Shown: positions 43,248 through 51,777 of the stretch, one piece after another | How positions within the stretch are numbered: position 1 is the first letter of the stretch | Layout: each line of letters begins with the position of its first letter | Source of the DNA: Bacteroidota bacterium | GTDB taxonomy: Bacteria; Bacteroidota; Bacteroidia; Chitinophagales; Chitinophagaceae | NCBI GenBank assembly: GCA_023418315.1 | Contig: JAEZZY010000023.1 | Span: 1 to 64,000 of the forward strand | Direction: 5' to 3' | DNA length: 64,000 bases | Position numbers and translations under genes: made by a program | The notes under the pieces: model-generated | Seen by the model: only the letters and a program-made list of their open reading frames with translations | Told to the model about the DNA's origin: nothing | The model's database searches: none

Positions 43248-46200
43248 ATGAATTCTATGAAATATTTGCTGTCATTAAGTTTCGCAATCTTTTTTTCTAA
43301 CCTTCTTTTCGCACAGAAAAATATGAATGAACCCTACAGCCGTGAATGGCAGAAAGCCGATAGTTTGCTCAGCAGCGGTTTCCCCGAAAGCGCCGCTAAT
43401 GTGGTAAATGAAATTTATAAAAAAGCACAGCAAAAAGACGAACAGGTGCAAATGCTAAAAGCCGAATTGTTTTTGCTGAGCGCCGATTTTCAGCGGAGTG
43501 AGGAAGCGTATAAAGAAGCCATCAGCAAAACGGAAAGCTATATTGCCAAAAATAATTTCCCTGTAAAAAACATCTGGCAAAGTGTAACTGCGCAGCTTTA
43601 CTGGAGCTATTATCAGCAGAACCGATGGCAAATTATGAACCGAACAAATGTGAGCGATGAAACGACCATCAATGATTTTGAACAATGGGATGCGAAGCGC
43701 TTTTTTAATAAGATTTCAACCCTCTATGAAGCATCCATTTTACGCGCAGATGAATTGGAAAAAATAAACATCGGCAAGTATGATCCTGTTTTAATAAAAG
43801 GAATCAACACAAGGCATCTTCGCCCTACACTATTGGATTTATTAGCATTTCGCGCGTTGAGCTATTTTGAAAATGATGAAAAAGATGTAACCAAACCGGC
43901 GTTTGCATTTACGATAAAAGATGAAAAAGCATTTGCTCCCGCAAGTGAATTTATAGGGCATGATTTTAAAACGAAGGACAGTTCTTCGCTGCAATACAAA
44001 GCCTTAAAACTCTATCAACGATTGCTTTCCTTACACCAAAATGACGCGAAGAAAGATGCATTCATTGATGCCGACTTACAACGATTGGCTTTTGTATATC
44101 AATATTCCACCTTAACGAACAAAAGCGAATTGTATAAAAATGCCTTAGCACAAATTGAAAAGAACTATGCGGAAAATCCCTTGTCGGGCTTGGCTTCTGT
44201 AAAGATTGCAGAATTGTTGATGCAGGAAAATGTTTCTGTTACTCCAAGAGGCAAACGAACCGCTTATTCCCATAAACAAAGTAAGGATTATCGGCCTGCA
44301 AAAGAGAAGTTAGAAAACATCATTGCAAAATTTCCTAAAGAAGAAGCAGGCTTGACGGCTAAAAGAATGTTGCAAAACATCGAACAAAAATCACTGAATG
44401 TAACGGTGGAAGAAGTGGTATTGCCCAATGAACCTTCTAAAATTTTACTCAACTATAGGAACATCAAAAACGCAACTGTAAAGTTGGTAGTCATAAAAGA
44501 TAAGGAGCGTTATTGGCAAAGGAACTACTACGGCTATACCGATGAAAAACGGAGCGAGTTATACAAAACCTCTGCATTCAAGCAATGGAAGATTTCACTT
44601 CCCGGCACGGAAGATTTGGATGCACATGCTACCGAAATAAAAATTGATGCTTTACCTGTCGGAATGTATGCGGTTATCATCAGCATGAACGATGATTTTT
44701 CTACCGACAACAATGTATCGGCTTATGCGGTTTTTCAGGTTTCTGATTTGAGCGTGGTGAATAATTCAAGCAATGGAACAGGATATGTATTGCATCGCAA
44801 AAACGGCAAACCGTTGAGCAATGTGCAGATTGATTTTTACAAACAACAATACAACAACAGCAAGCGGGAATATGAGCAAGTAAAAAAAGGCAGCGCAAAA
44901 TCAAATTCTGATGGGAGTTTTTCTTTGAAAGAAAAGAACGAAGTGAGCTTTGTGAAAATGAGCAACGGGAAGGATGAAGTGTATATAAACGGCAATTATT
45001 ATAGCTATAATTATGAAACAGAAGACCGCAAAACCGAGGAAACCTTCTTCTTCACCGATCGCAGCATTTACCGCCCGGGGCAAACGATTTATTTCAAAGG
45101 TATTTTGTTTGAGAAGTCCGATAAAGGAAGAAAAAATGAAGTGATTGCCAACCGCAAAACCACCGTTACGTTTTATGATGTGAACAGCTCAAAAATTGAA
45201 AGCAAAGAATTTACTACCAATGAATTTGGTTCGTTTACCGGAAGCTTTGTTGCGCCCGACGGTTTGCTGACGGGAAACATGCGGATAGAAAACGAAAACG
45301 GCAGTGTTTATTTCTCCGTAGAAGAATACAAGCGTCCTAAGTTCTATGTAGAATTTGATACGGTGAAAAAAGATTTCGCATTGAATGATGACGTAAAAAT
45401 TTCAGGAAAGGCATTAGCGTATGCGGGTAATAATATAGATGGCGCAACGGTAAAATATCGTGTGGTGCGTTCGTACTATTTCCCTTATCCGTGGCTGTGC
45501 TATTATTACCGTTATGTGCCACAAACTAATGAAATGGAAATCGCCAACGGCACTACCGAAACCGATGCGCAGGGAAATTTCCAAATAGATTTCGATGCCA
45601 TTCCCGATGAAAGCATTGACCCGAAAACCTTGCCTGTATTCACTTATACCATTACGGCGGATGTTACCGACATCAACGGCGAAACCCGCAGCAGCACTAA
45701 AACAGTAACGATTGGCTATACTTCGTTAAACATTGTGGCATCTGTTCCTGAACAAATAACGGATGAAAAAACACAAAGCATCAAGATCCTTACGCAAAAC
45801 CTGAACGGGGATTTTGTATCGGCAGATGTGAAGGTGAAAATTTCCAAACTGCAACAACCCGCGAACGTATTGCGCAAGCGCCTTTGGGAAATGCCCGACC
45901 AATTTGTAATGGACAGCGCTTCATTCAAAAAAAATTTTCCGAATGATGTGTATAAGAATGAAGACAATCATCAGAATTGGGCTGTTGAAAAAACGATGTT
46001 TGAAGAAACGATATTGGAGGATGAAAACAAATATGGCATATTGATTACACCTACGATTCCAAGAAAAGTAAATGTACTGCCTATTCCCCAACCACGCCCA
46101 CATGCTCAACAAAGTACAGTTTATGTAATAGATGGAGTAAGGAATGTAGATTTAGAAAGCGGCTGGTATGTGATTGAAATGAAAGTAAAAGACAAAAACG

Positions 46201-49200
46201 GGAAGGAAATAACCGAGAAAAAATATACGCAGGTTTTAAGAGATAACGCAAAGACAAATGAAGCGTTGGCACTCATCAATAAAAAGCCCACAGCAGAACC
46301 CAATGACATAGCAAATGTGAAACTGATAAGCGGCTACGACTCGCTGCATATACTTCGCGTAGTAAAAGATAGGGATGGATTGAAACCTGTGGAGCAGCTA
46401 AGCTATGACGGAAAGGCTATGGATTGGACAAGAAAAATAACGGAGCAAGACCGCGGCGGGATGATGGTGTCTTACATTACGGTGAAAGAGAACAGGGTTT
46501 ATACTGAACAGGCTGTGGTAAATGTGCCGTGGACCAACAAAGACTTAAACATTAGCTGGGAAACGCACCGCGATAAACTGCAACCCGGCACACAGGAAAC
46601 ATGGACTATGGTGATAAGCGGAAAGAAGAAAGAGAAGGTAGCGGCTGAAATGGTAGCGACTTTGTATGATGCTTCGTTAGATGCATTTAGAACGCATCAA
46701 TGGAACTGGTACGGCATATTTCCTTCTTTGAATAGTTATGTGTATTGGAATGCGAGTAATGGGTTTGGACAGCGGAATGGAACAGCATTTAGCAATATAA
46801 AACAAGAAGATATAGACGGGTATGAGAAGCGATATGATGAAATGGATAAAATACCTGCTTATTATGGTTATGGTAGAGACCGCTTGTATGCTAAGCGTGC
46901 GATGACAATGGAAGGGGTTGCTTTACAGGATGCGGCTCCTGCTCCGAGTAGCTCAACAACTTTTGCGGGCGAGGAAATCTCTAAGATGGCTACAGTGAAT
47001 ACAAATGATGTGGCATCATTAAATGCAGGAACCCATCAACAGAAATCGTTACCAGGAGAACCATCCGATGCTGAAAAAATTTCCATCCGCAAAAACCTAC
47101 AGGAAACAGCCTTCTTCCTACCGCAGCTACAAACCGATGCGCAAGGCAATATCCGTTTGAGCTTCACCATGCCCGAGGCATTGACCGAATGGAAGATGAT
47201 GGCATTCGCCCATACCAAAGACATGAGTGCCGGCTATCTCGAAGGCAAGATAAAAACACAAAAAGACCTGATGGTGATGCCCAACCTGCCGCGCTTTCTG
47301 CGTCAGGGAGACAACATTATTATTAGTACAAAAATTGCGAATCTTAGCGACAAAAATCTGAACGGCATCGCAAAAATCGAATTGAAAAATGCGCTCACGA
47401 ATCAACCTGTAGCATTACCCTTCCGCATCACACAAAAAGAAAAAACCTTCTCCGTGGCACAGGGGCAAAGCATTACTGCCGAATGGGAATTGCATGTGCC
47501 GGAGAGTATGTATGTGCCCGTGGTGATAACCATAACTGCGAAGGCAGGTGATTTTACCGATGGTGAAGAAAATACTTTACCGGTTATAACGAACAGAATG
47601 CTCGTTACAGAAACGCTTCCTCTATGGATAAACGGTGAAGGAACAAAACAATTCAGCCTGGATAAACTATTGCACTCCGATACGAGCAAGACGTTGGCGC
47701 AACATGCTTTGACGATAGAATATACCGGCAATCCTGCATGGTATGCGGTACAGGCTTTGCCTTACATGATGGAGTATCCCTACGAATGTGCGGAGCAAAC
47801 ATTCAACAGGTATTATGCTACGGCATTGGCAACGCACATTATAGAAAAAGCACCGAAAGTGAAAGCGGTTTTTGAGCAATGGAAAAACGCCCCTTCTCCA
47901 TTCATGGAGAAGGGGTTGGGGGATGAGGCAAATGAAGAGCTGAAATCCGCTTTACTACAAGAAACACCATGGGTGATGGATGCCCAAAACGAAACGGAAC
48001 AACGCAAGCACATCGCTCAGTTATTTGATGCCTATAAACTTTCCAAAGAACTAAACAATACGATAAAAAAGCTGATGAATCAACAGCAGGAAAGCGGCGC
48101 TTTTGGTTGGTTTGAGGGTATGTATGCCGACAGATATATTACGCAGTATATCGTTATAGGATTGGCGAAATTGCAAAAGCTCGGGGTGAAGGATAAAAGC
48201 GGTAACGCCAAACGTATCATCGAAAAAGCATTGCCTTATCTGGATAAAGAAATCAAAAATGACTATGATAACCTGATAAAAAACAAAGCAAAATTAGACG
48301 AGCAACACATTGGCTATACGCAAGTGTATTATTTGTATATGCGTAGTTTTTTAGGGAATGAATTGCGCAGCGAAGACAAAAAAGCATTCGATTATTTTTC
48401 AGGTCAGGCAAATAAATACTGGTCCAACTTCAACGCCTTTACCAAAGGAATGATTGCATTAGCCTTGCATAGAAACGGGAATACACAAACGCCTAAAAAC
48501 ATCATTCAATCCCTGCGTGAAACCTCCATCAGCAAGGAAGAAATGGGCATGTATTGGGTGCAGCGCGGTTATGGCTATTGGTGGTACGAAGCGCCTATAG
48601 AAACACAATCGCTTTTGATAGAGTGCTTCAATGAAGTGGATAAAGATGCAGCTACGGTTGATAAGATGAAACTATGGCTGCTCAAAAACAAACAAACCAA
48701 CAGTTGGGAAACGACCAAAGCTACCGCGGATGCCTGCTATGCGTTGTTGCTTACAGGAAATAACTGGTTGGAAAATGAAACTATGGTAACAATAAATTTA
48801 GGTGATAAAACCATAAAAAGCACCGAACAAAAACAAGCAGCGGGAACCGGTTATTTCAAAACAAAAATTAAGGGCAGCGACGTGAAACCGAATATGGGGA
48901 ATATTGTGTTGACGGTGAGCAATTCAAAATTCAAAATTCAAAATTCAAAATTGCCCTCATGGGGCGCTGTCTATTGGCAATATTTTGAAAACCTCGACAA
49001 GATCAGCAGCGCTAAAACGCCATTGGAAATTAAAAAGCAATTATTCATAGAACGCCCTACCGCACGCGGACCGGAATTGGTGCCTATAACGGATAAAAAC
49101 GTGTTGAAAGTGGGCGATAAAGTGAAAGCAAGAATAGAAATCATCGTGGACAGAGATATGGAATACGTGCACCTGAAAGATATGCGGGCTTCCTGCTTTG

Positions 49201-49439
49201 AGCCGGTAAATGTGATCAGCAGCTATAAATACCAAAACGGATTAGGCTATTATGAAAGCACGAAAGACGTGAGTACGAATTTTTTCTTCGACCATTTGCG
49301 CAAAGGAAAATATGTATTTGAATATCCGGTGTTCGTACAGCAGAAAGGAGATTTTTCCAACGGCATCGCCACCATTCAATGTATGTATGCGCCGGAGTTT
49401 TCGAGCCATAGCGAAGGTGTGCGGGTGAGGGTGGAGTAA
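43248..49439 (+). CDS. Alpha-2-macroglobulin-like protein
   Basis: A 2,063-residue secreted protein of the A2M family, which traps proteases or strengthens the envelope. A signal peptide is present (LSFAIFFSNLLFAQ); the second ATG at 43257 also fits. MG-type beta domains fill the first 1,100 residues (TFFFTDRSIYRPGQTIYFKG is the MG2 hallmark). The A2M domain begins near 1280 (LPQLQTDAQGNIRLSFTMPE). The thioester motif is kept as YECAEQT with Cys1514. Two short oddities encode repeat DNA in frame: a palindrome around 47890-47915 and a TTCAAAA heptamer array at 48923-48950. The usual neighbour pbpC is not present. It is monocistronic. Confidence 0.9.
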   Translation: MNSMKYLLSLSFAIFFSNLLFAQKNMNEPYSREWQKADSLLSSGFPESAANVVNEIYKKAQQKDEQVQMLKAELFLLSADFQRSEEAYKEAISKTESYIAKNNFPVKNIWQSVTAQLYWSYYQQNRWQIMNRTNVSDETTINDFEQWDAKRFFNKISTLYEASILRADELEKINIGKYDPVLIKGINTRHLRPTLLDLLAFRALSYFENDEKDVTKPAFAFTIKDEKAFAPASEFIGHDFKTKDSSSLQYKALKLYQRLLSLHQNDAKKDAFIDADLQRLAFVYQYSTLTNKSELYKNALAQIEKNYAENPLSGLASVKIAELLMQENVSVTPRGKRTAYSHKQSKDYRPAKEKLENIIAKFPKEEAGLTAKRMLQNIEQKSLNVTVEEVVLPNEPSKILLNYRNIKNATVKLVVIKDKERYWQRNYYGYTDEKRSELYKTSAFKQWKISLPGTEDLDAHATEIKIDALPVGMYAVIISMNDDFSTDNNVSAYAVFQVSDLSVVNNSSNGTGYVLHRKNGKPLSNVQIDFYKQQYNNSKREYEQVKKGSAKSNSDGSFSLKEKNEVSFVKMSNGKDEVYINGNYYSYNYETEDRKTEETFFFTDRSIYRPGQTIYFKGILFEKSDKGRKNEVIANRKTTVTFYDVNSSKIESKEFTTNEFGSFTGSFVAPDGLLTGNMRIENENGSVYFSVEEYKRPKFYVEFDTVKKDFALNDDVKISGKALAYAGNNIDGATVKYRVVRSYYFPYPWLCYYYRYVPQTNEMEIANGTTETDAQGNFQIDFDAIPDESIDPKTLPVFTYTITADVTDINGETRSSTKTVTIGYTSLNIVASVPEQITDEKTQSIKILTQNLNGDFVSADVKVKISKLQQPANVLRKRLWEMPDQFVMDSASFKKNFPNDVYKNEDNHQNWAVEKTMFEETILEDENKYGILITPTIPRKVNVLPIPQPRPHAQQSTVYVIDGVRNVDLESGWYVIEMKVKDKNGKEITEKKYTQVLRDNAKTNEALALINKKPTAEPNDIANVKLISGYDSLHILRVVKDRDGLKPVEQLSYDGKAMDWTRKITEQDRGGMMVSYITVKENRVYTEQAVVNVPWTNKDLNISWETHRDKLQPGTQETWTMVISGKKKEKVAAEMVATLYDASLDAFRTHQWNWYGIFPSLNSYVYWNASNGFGQRNGTAFSNIKQEDIDGYEKRYDEMDKIPAYYGYGRDRLYAKRAMTMEGVALQDAAPAPSSSTTFAGEEISKMATVNTNDVASLNAGTHQQKSLPGEPSDAEKISIRKNLQETAFFLPQLQTDAQGNIRLSFTMPEALTEWKMMAFAHTKDMSAGYLEGKIKTQKDLMVMPNLPRFLRQGDNIIISTKIANLSDKNLNGIAKIELKNALTNQPVALPFRITQKEKTFSVAQGQSITAEWELHVPESMYVPVVITITAKAGDFTDGEENTLPVITNRMLVTETLPLWINGEGTKQFSLDKLLHSDTSKTLAQHALTIEYTGNPAWYAVQALPYMMEYPYECAEQTFNRYYATALATHIIEKAPKVKAVFEQWKNAPSPFMEKGLGDEANEELKSALLQETPWVMDAQNETEQRKHIAQLFDAYKLSKELNNTIKKLMNQQQESGAFGWFEGMYADRYITQYIVIGLAKLQKLGVKDKSGNAKRIIEKALPYLDKEIKNDYDNLIKNKAKLDEQHIGYTQVYYLYMRSFLGNELRSEDKKAFDYFSGQANKYWSNFNAFTKGMIALALHRNGNTQTPKNIIQSLRETSISKEEMGMYWVQRGYGYWWYEAPIETQSLLIECFNEVDKDAATVDKMKLWLLKNKQTNSWETTKATADACYALLLTGNNWLENETMVTINLGDKTIKSTEQKQAAGTGYFKTKIKGSDVKPNMGNIVLTVSNSKFKIQNSKLPSWGAVYWQYFENLDKISSAKTPLEIKKQLFIERPTARGPELVPITDKNVLKVGDKVKARIEIIVDRDMEYVHLKDMRASCFEPVNVISSYKYQNGLGYYESTKDVSTNFFFDHLRKGKYVFEYPVFVQQKGDFSNGIATIQCMYAPEFSSHSEGVRVRVE
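47890..47915. repeat. Palindromic element inside the A2M gene
   Basis: CCCCTTCTCC (47890-47899) and GGAGAAGGGG (47906-47915) form a perfect 10-base inverted repeat with a 6-base loop, followed by TTGGGGGATGAGG. The same outline (CCCCTTCTCC, then GGAGAAGGGGTTGGGGGATGAGG) is a dispersed repeat seen in other bacteria, as I recall. Here it is translated in frame as APSPFMEKGLGDE, about 30 residues after the thioester cysteine. Confidence 0.7.
48923..48950 (+). repeat. TTCAAAA heptamer array inside the A2M gene
   Basis: Four tandem copies of the 7-base unit TTCAAAA. Since 7 is not a multiple of 3, all three frames are read in turn, giving the 7-residue peptide SKFKIQN and a partial second copy. 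Degenerate forms of the unit occur in intergenic DNA at 49447-49503 and 58459-58556. Confidence 0.75.
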
Positions 49440-49446
49440 TTTGGGT

Positions 49447-49503
49447 TTTGAATTTTGGATTCGGGATTTTGAATTTTGAATTTTCATTTTAAATTTTGAA
49501 TTC
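49447..49503. repeat. Degenerate TTTTGAA repeats
   Basis: The plus strand shows TTTTGAATTTTGGATT, TTTTGAATTTTGAATTTT and further variants, the complement of the TTCAAAA unit found in the A2M gene. It fills the spacer between the A2M and sugar transferase genes. Confidence 0.65.
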
Positions 49504-49531
49504 CGTAATTTTTTAAAAATCCAATTCCCTA

Positions 49532-50128
49532 TTGACTAAACGAATAATTGATATAGCCGTTTCGTTGTCGTTGCTTCTTATCTCGGCGCCTATCCTCCTT
49601 ATCTGCTACCTCATAGCCTGTGCAGATACGGGTTCCAACGGTTTGTTTTTTCAGAAACGCGTAGGACGTTACGGGCGGCTGTTTACCATTTATAAATTAA
49701 AAACCCTTCATCCGAAAACCGGGAATATATCGGCTATAGGTGCGTTTTTCAGAAGGTATAAAATAGATGAGGTTCCGCAGTTTTTTAATGTACTCGCAGG
49801 CAGCATGTCGCTTGTCGGGCCTCGCCCAGATATAGAAGGTTATTACGATAAATTGACTGGGGAAGCAAGAAAAATACTGGAATTAAAACCGGGAATCACT
49901 TCGCTTGCTGCTTTAAAATACAAACAGGAAGACAGTCTTCTTTCCTTGCAACCAGACCCGCAGCGCTATAATGACGAACATATTTTCCCCGATAAAGTAC
50001 GAATGAATTTGTCATATTACTACAACCGAAGTCTGCGAACAGATTTTCGGATTTTGTTGATGACCATTTTCCCCATCAAAAAGAAGAAACACTGGGCATC
50101 AGGAAAGCCTGTAAAATTTTCCCGGTAA
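49532..50128 (+). CDS. Bacterial sugar transferase (PglC/WcaJ type)
   Basis: A 198-residue monotopic phosphoglycosyl transferase. One N-terminal hydrophobic segment (IAVSLSLLLISAPILLICYL) is followed by KRVGRYGRLFTIYKLKTL, RRYKIDEVPQFFNVLAGSMS and LVGPRPDI, the catalytic and polyprenyl-contact motifs. The Asp-Glu dyad of this class is seen in KIDEVPQ. It transfers a sugar phosphate to undecaprenyl phosphate and starts polysaccharide or glycan assembly. The short length fits the PglC-like form without the extra domain of WbaP. The start is TTG at 49532. The 3' end overlaps the dprA 3' end by 30 bases, tail to tail. Confidence 0.88.
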   Translation: MTKRIIDIAVSLSLLLISAPILLICYLIACADTGSNGLFFQKRVGRYGRLFTIYKLKTLHPKTGNISAIGAFFRRYKIDEVPQFFNVLAGSMSLVGPRPDIEGYYDKLTGEARKILELKPGITSLAALKYKQEDSLLSLQPDPQRYNDEHIFPDKVRMNLSYYYNRSLRTDFRILLMTIFPIKKKKHWASGKPVKFSR

Positions 50129-51211
50129 CGTTTTCACCAATCCGTGCATTTCCAGTTGCAACAAAACGGAAGCCAATTGAGATGCTTTAAAATCGGTAGC
50201 GGAGAGCAATTCATCCGCATGAAGTTTTTCTTTATCCTGTAGGGTATTTAGGATGCGTTGCTCCTCTTCCGACAGATCAATAAATATTTTTTGCTGCACG
50301 GTTTTCTTCGTCTGATCTGCCTGCCAGTTCATCAGTTGCAATACATCCTGCGCATCAGCAACCGAAGCAGCCATATTTCTTTTGATTAAACTATTAGGGC
50401 CTTGCGATTTGCTATCAAACACCCTACCTGGTACAGCGGCTACATCGCGATTATAGCTTACCGCCATATAAGCCGTTATCATGGCGCCTCCTTTTATATC
50501 GCTCTCTGTTATGATGGTTACATCACTCAGTCCGGCTACGATCCTGTTGCGTACGGGAAAATTCTGCCGGTCGGGTTTTGTACCGGAAGGAAACTCCGAA
50601 AGCAAACCGCCGTGTGCAATCATTTCTTTTGCCAGCGCACTATTGGTAAACGGATAAATTCTATCCAAGCTGTGTCCCAAAACGCCTACAGTTTGCAAAC
50701 CATTTTTCAATGCGGCTCTATGGGCAATGGTATCAATGCCGGCGGCAAGTCCGCTTATAATAATGACATTCTCTAAGGTTTTCAATCCTTCTATCAAATG
50801 CTCGGTGGCACGCAGTCCGTAGTCTGTATTTTTCCGTGTGCCTATGACGGCAATGATTTTTGCATCATTAAGGTTTGCATTTCCTTTATAGTAAAGCAGC
50901 GCCGGTGCGTCTTCGCAATGCTTTAAACGTTTGGGATAATCCGGCGAGCTAAAATGAAGCAGTTGAATCTGATGCTTGGCTACAAACTCCATTTCTTTTT
51001 GCGCCCGCTCCATAATAGCGGCTTGTTTGAACATGGCAGCGCGCACTTCTCCTACGCCGTTTACTTTTTTCAGCTCCGATAAAGAGGCCTTAAAAATAGC
51101 TTCGGCACTGCCAAAGCGTGCCAGCAAAACGCGAATGGTCTTTCCTCCCACTTCGGGTACAAAGGTTAATGCGAGATCATAAAGCGATGGGGTTGGGTGG
51201 TTTGGCAACAT
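50099..51211 (-). CDS. dprA: DNA-processing protein DprA
   Basis: A 370-residue protein that loads RecA on incoming single-stranded DNA during natural transformation. An N-terminal SAM/helix-hairpin-helix region (LKKVNGVGEVRAAMF) precedes the Rossmann-like core: IAVIGTRKNTDYGLRA, ISGLAAGIDTIAHRAAL and LLSEFPSGTKPDRQNFPVRN, with the ssDNA-binding arginine in NFPVRNR. A C-terminal winged helix (DprA_WH) completes the usual domain set. Its last 30 bases overlap those of the convergent sugar transferase gene. Confidence 0.93.
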   Translation of the reverse strand: MLPNHPTPSLYDLALTFVPEVGGKTIRVLLARFGSAEAIFKASLSELKKVNGVGEVRAAMFKQAAIMERAQKEMEFVAKHQIQLLHFSSPDYPKRLKHCEDAPALLYYKGNANLNDAKIIAVIGTRKNTDYGLRATEHLIEGLKTLENVIIISGLAAGIDTIAHRAALKNGLQTVGVLGHSLDRIYPFTNSALAKEMIAHGGLLSEFPSGTKPDRQNFPVRNRIVAGLSDVTIITESDIKGGAMITAYMAVSYNRDVAAVPGRVFDSKSQGPNSLIKRNMAASVADAQDVLQLMNWQADQTKKTVQQKIFIDLSEEEQRILNTLQDKEKLHADELLSATDFKASQLASVLLQLEMHGLVKTLPGKFYRLS

Positions 51212-51272
51212 ATTTGTAATTGAAGTCTTAAAACAGAGCTATCTTTAGCCCCATTCAAAAAAAAGCAATCTA

Positions 51273-51770
51273 ATGAAAAAGAACTTATTCATCATACTGC
51301 CTGTTATTATTCTTTCTCTTGCCGCTTGTGCACAATCGAAAAAAACCTCGGTAAAGACTTCGCCTAAGCAACCCGATTTTGAGCAAGTACTCATGCGCCG
51401 CACTCCTTGTTACGGGAAATGTCCGGTCTATCATATTGAGCTGTTCAAAGACGGCACCTTGCGGTATTCGGGAATTCGTTTTATAAAAGATTCAGGTGTG
51501 TATGAGAAAAATATAGGCGCTGCCAATGCCGAAAAAATACTGGATGAATTTAGAAAATACCGGGTGGATACCTGCGCCGATTATTACGAACTTCCGATAG
51601 CCGATTTGCCCGGCATTTACTATAGCTATACCGTAAATGGCGAAGAACATAAAATCTCCAATGCTCATTTCGGGCCTATATTCCTGAAAGAACTTGCACA
51701 AAAACTGGATGAAATCGGCTATAAAGACATAGACCATAGCCAATGGAAAAAGCTAACGCCGGAAAAATAA
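51273..51770 (+). CDS. DUF6438 lipoprotein
   Basis: A 165-residue lipoprotein with a lipobox (LSLAAC). The core RTPCYGKCPVYHIELFKDGT carries the two cysteines typical of DUF6438, followed by LRYSGIRF and a helix ending in LDEFRKYRVDTCADYYEL. The family function is unknown; it is found in the Bacteroidota envelope. The gene stands between dprA (divergent) and the ABC-F gene (convergent, 7 bases apart). Confidence 0.8.
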   Translation: MKKNLFIILPVIILSLAACAQSKKTSVKTSPKQPDFEQVLMRRTPCYGKCPVYHIELFKDGTLRYSGIRFIKDSGVYEKNIGAANAEKILDEFRKYRVDTCADYYELPIADLPGIYYSYTVNGEEHKISNAHFGPIFLKELAQKLDEIGYKDIDHSQWKKLTPEK

Positions 51771-51777
51771 GAGGGCT

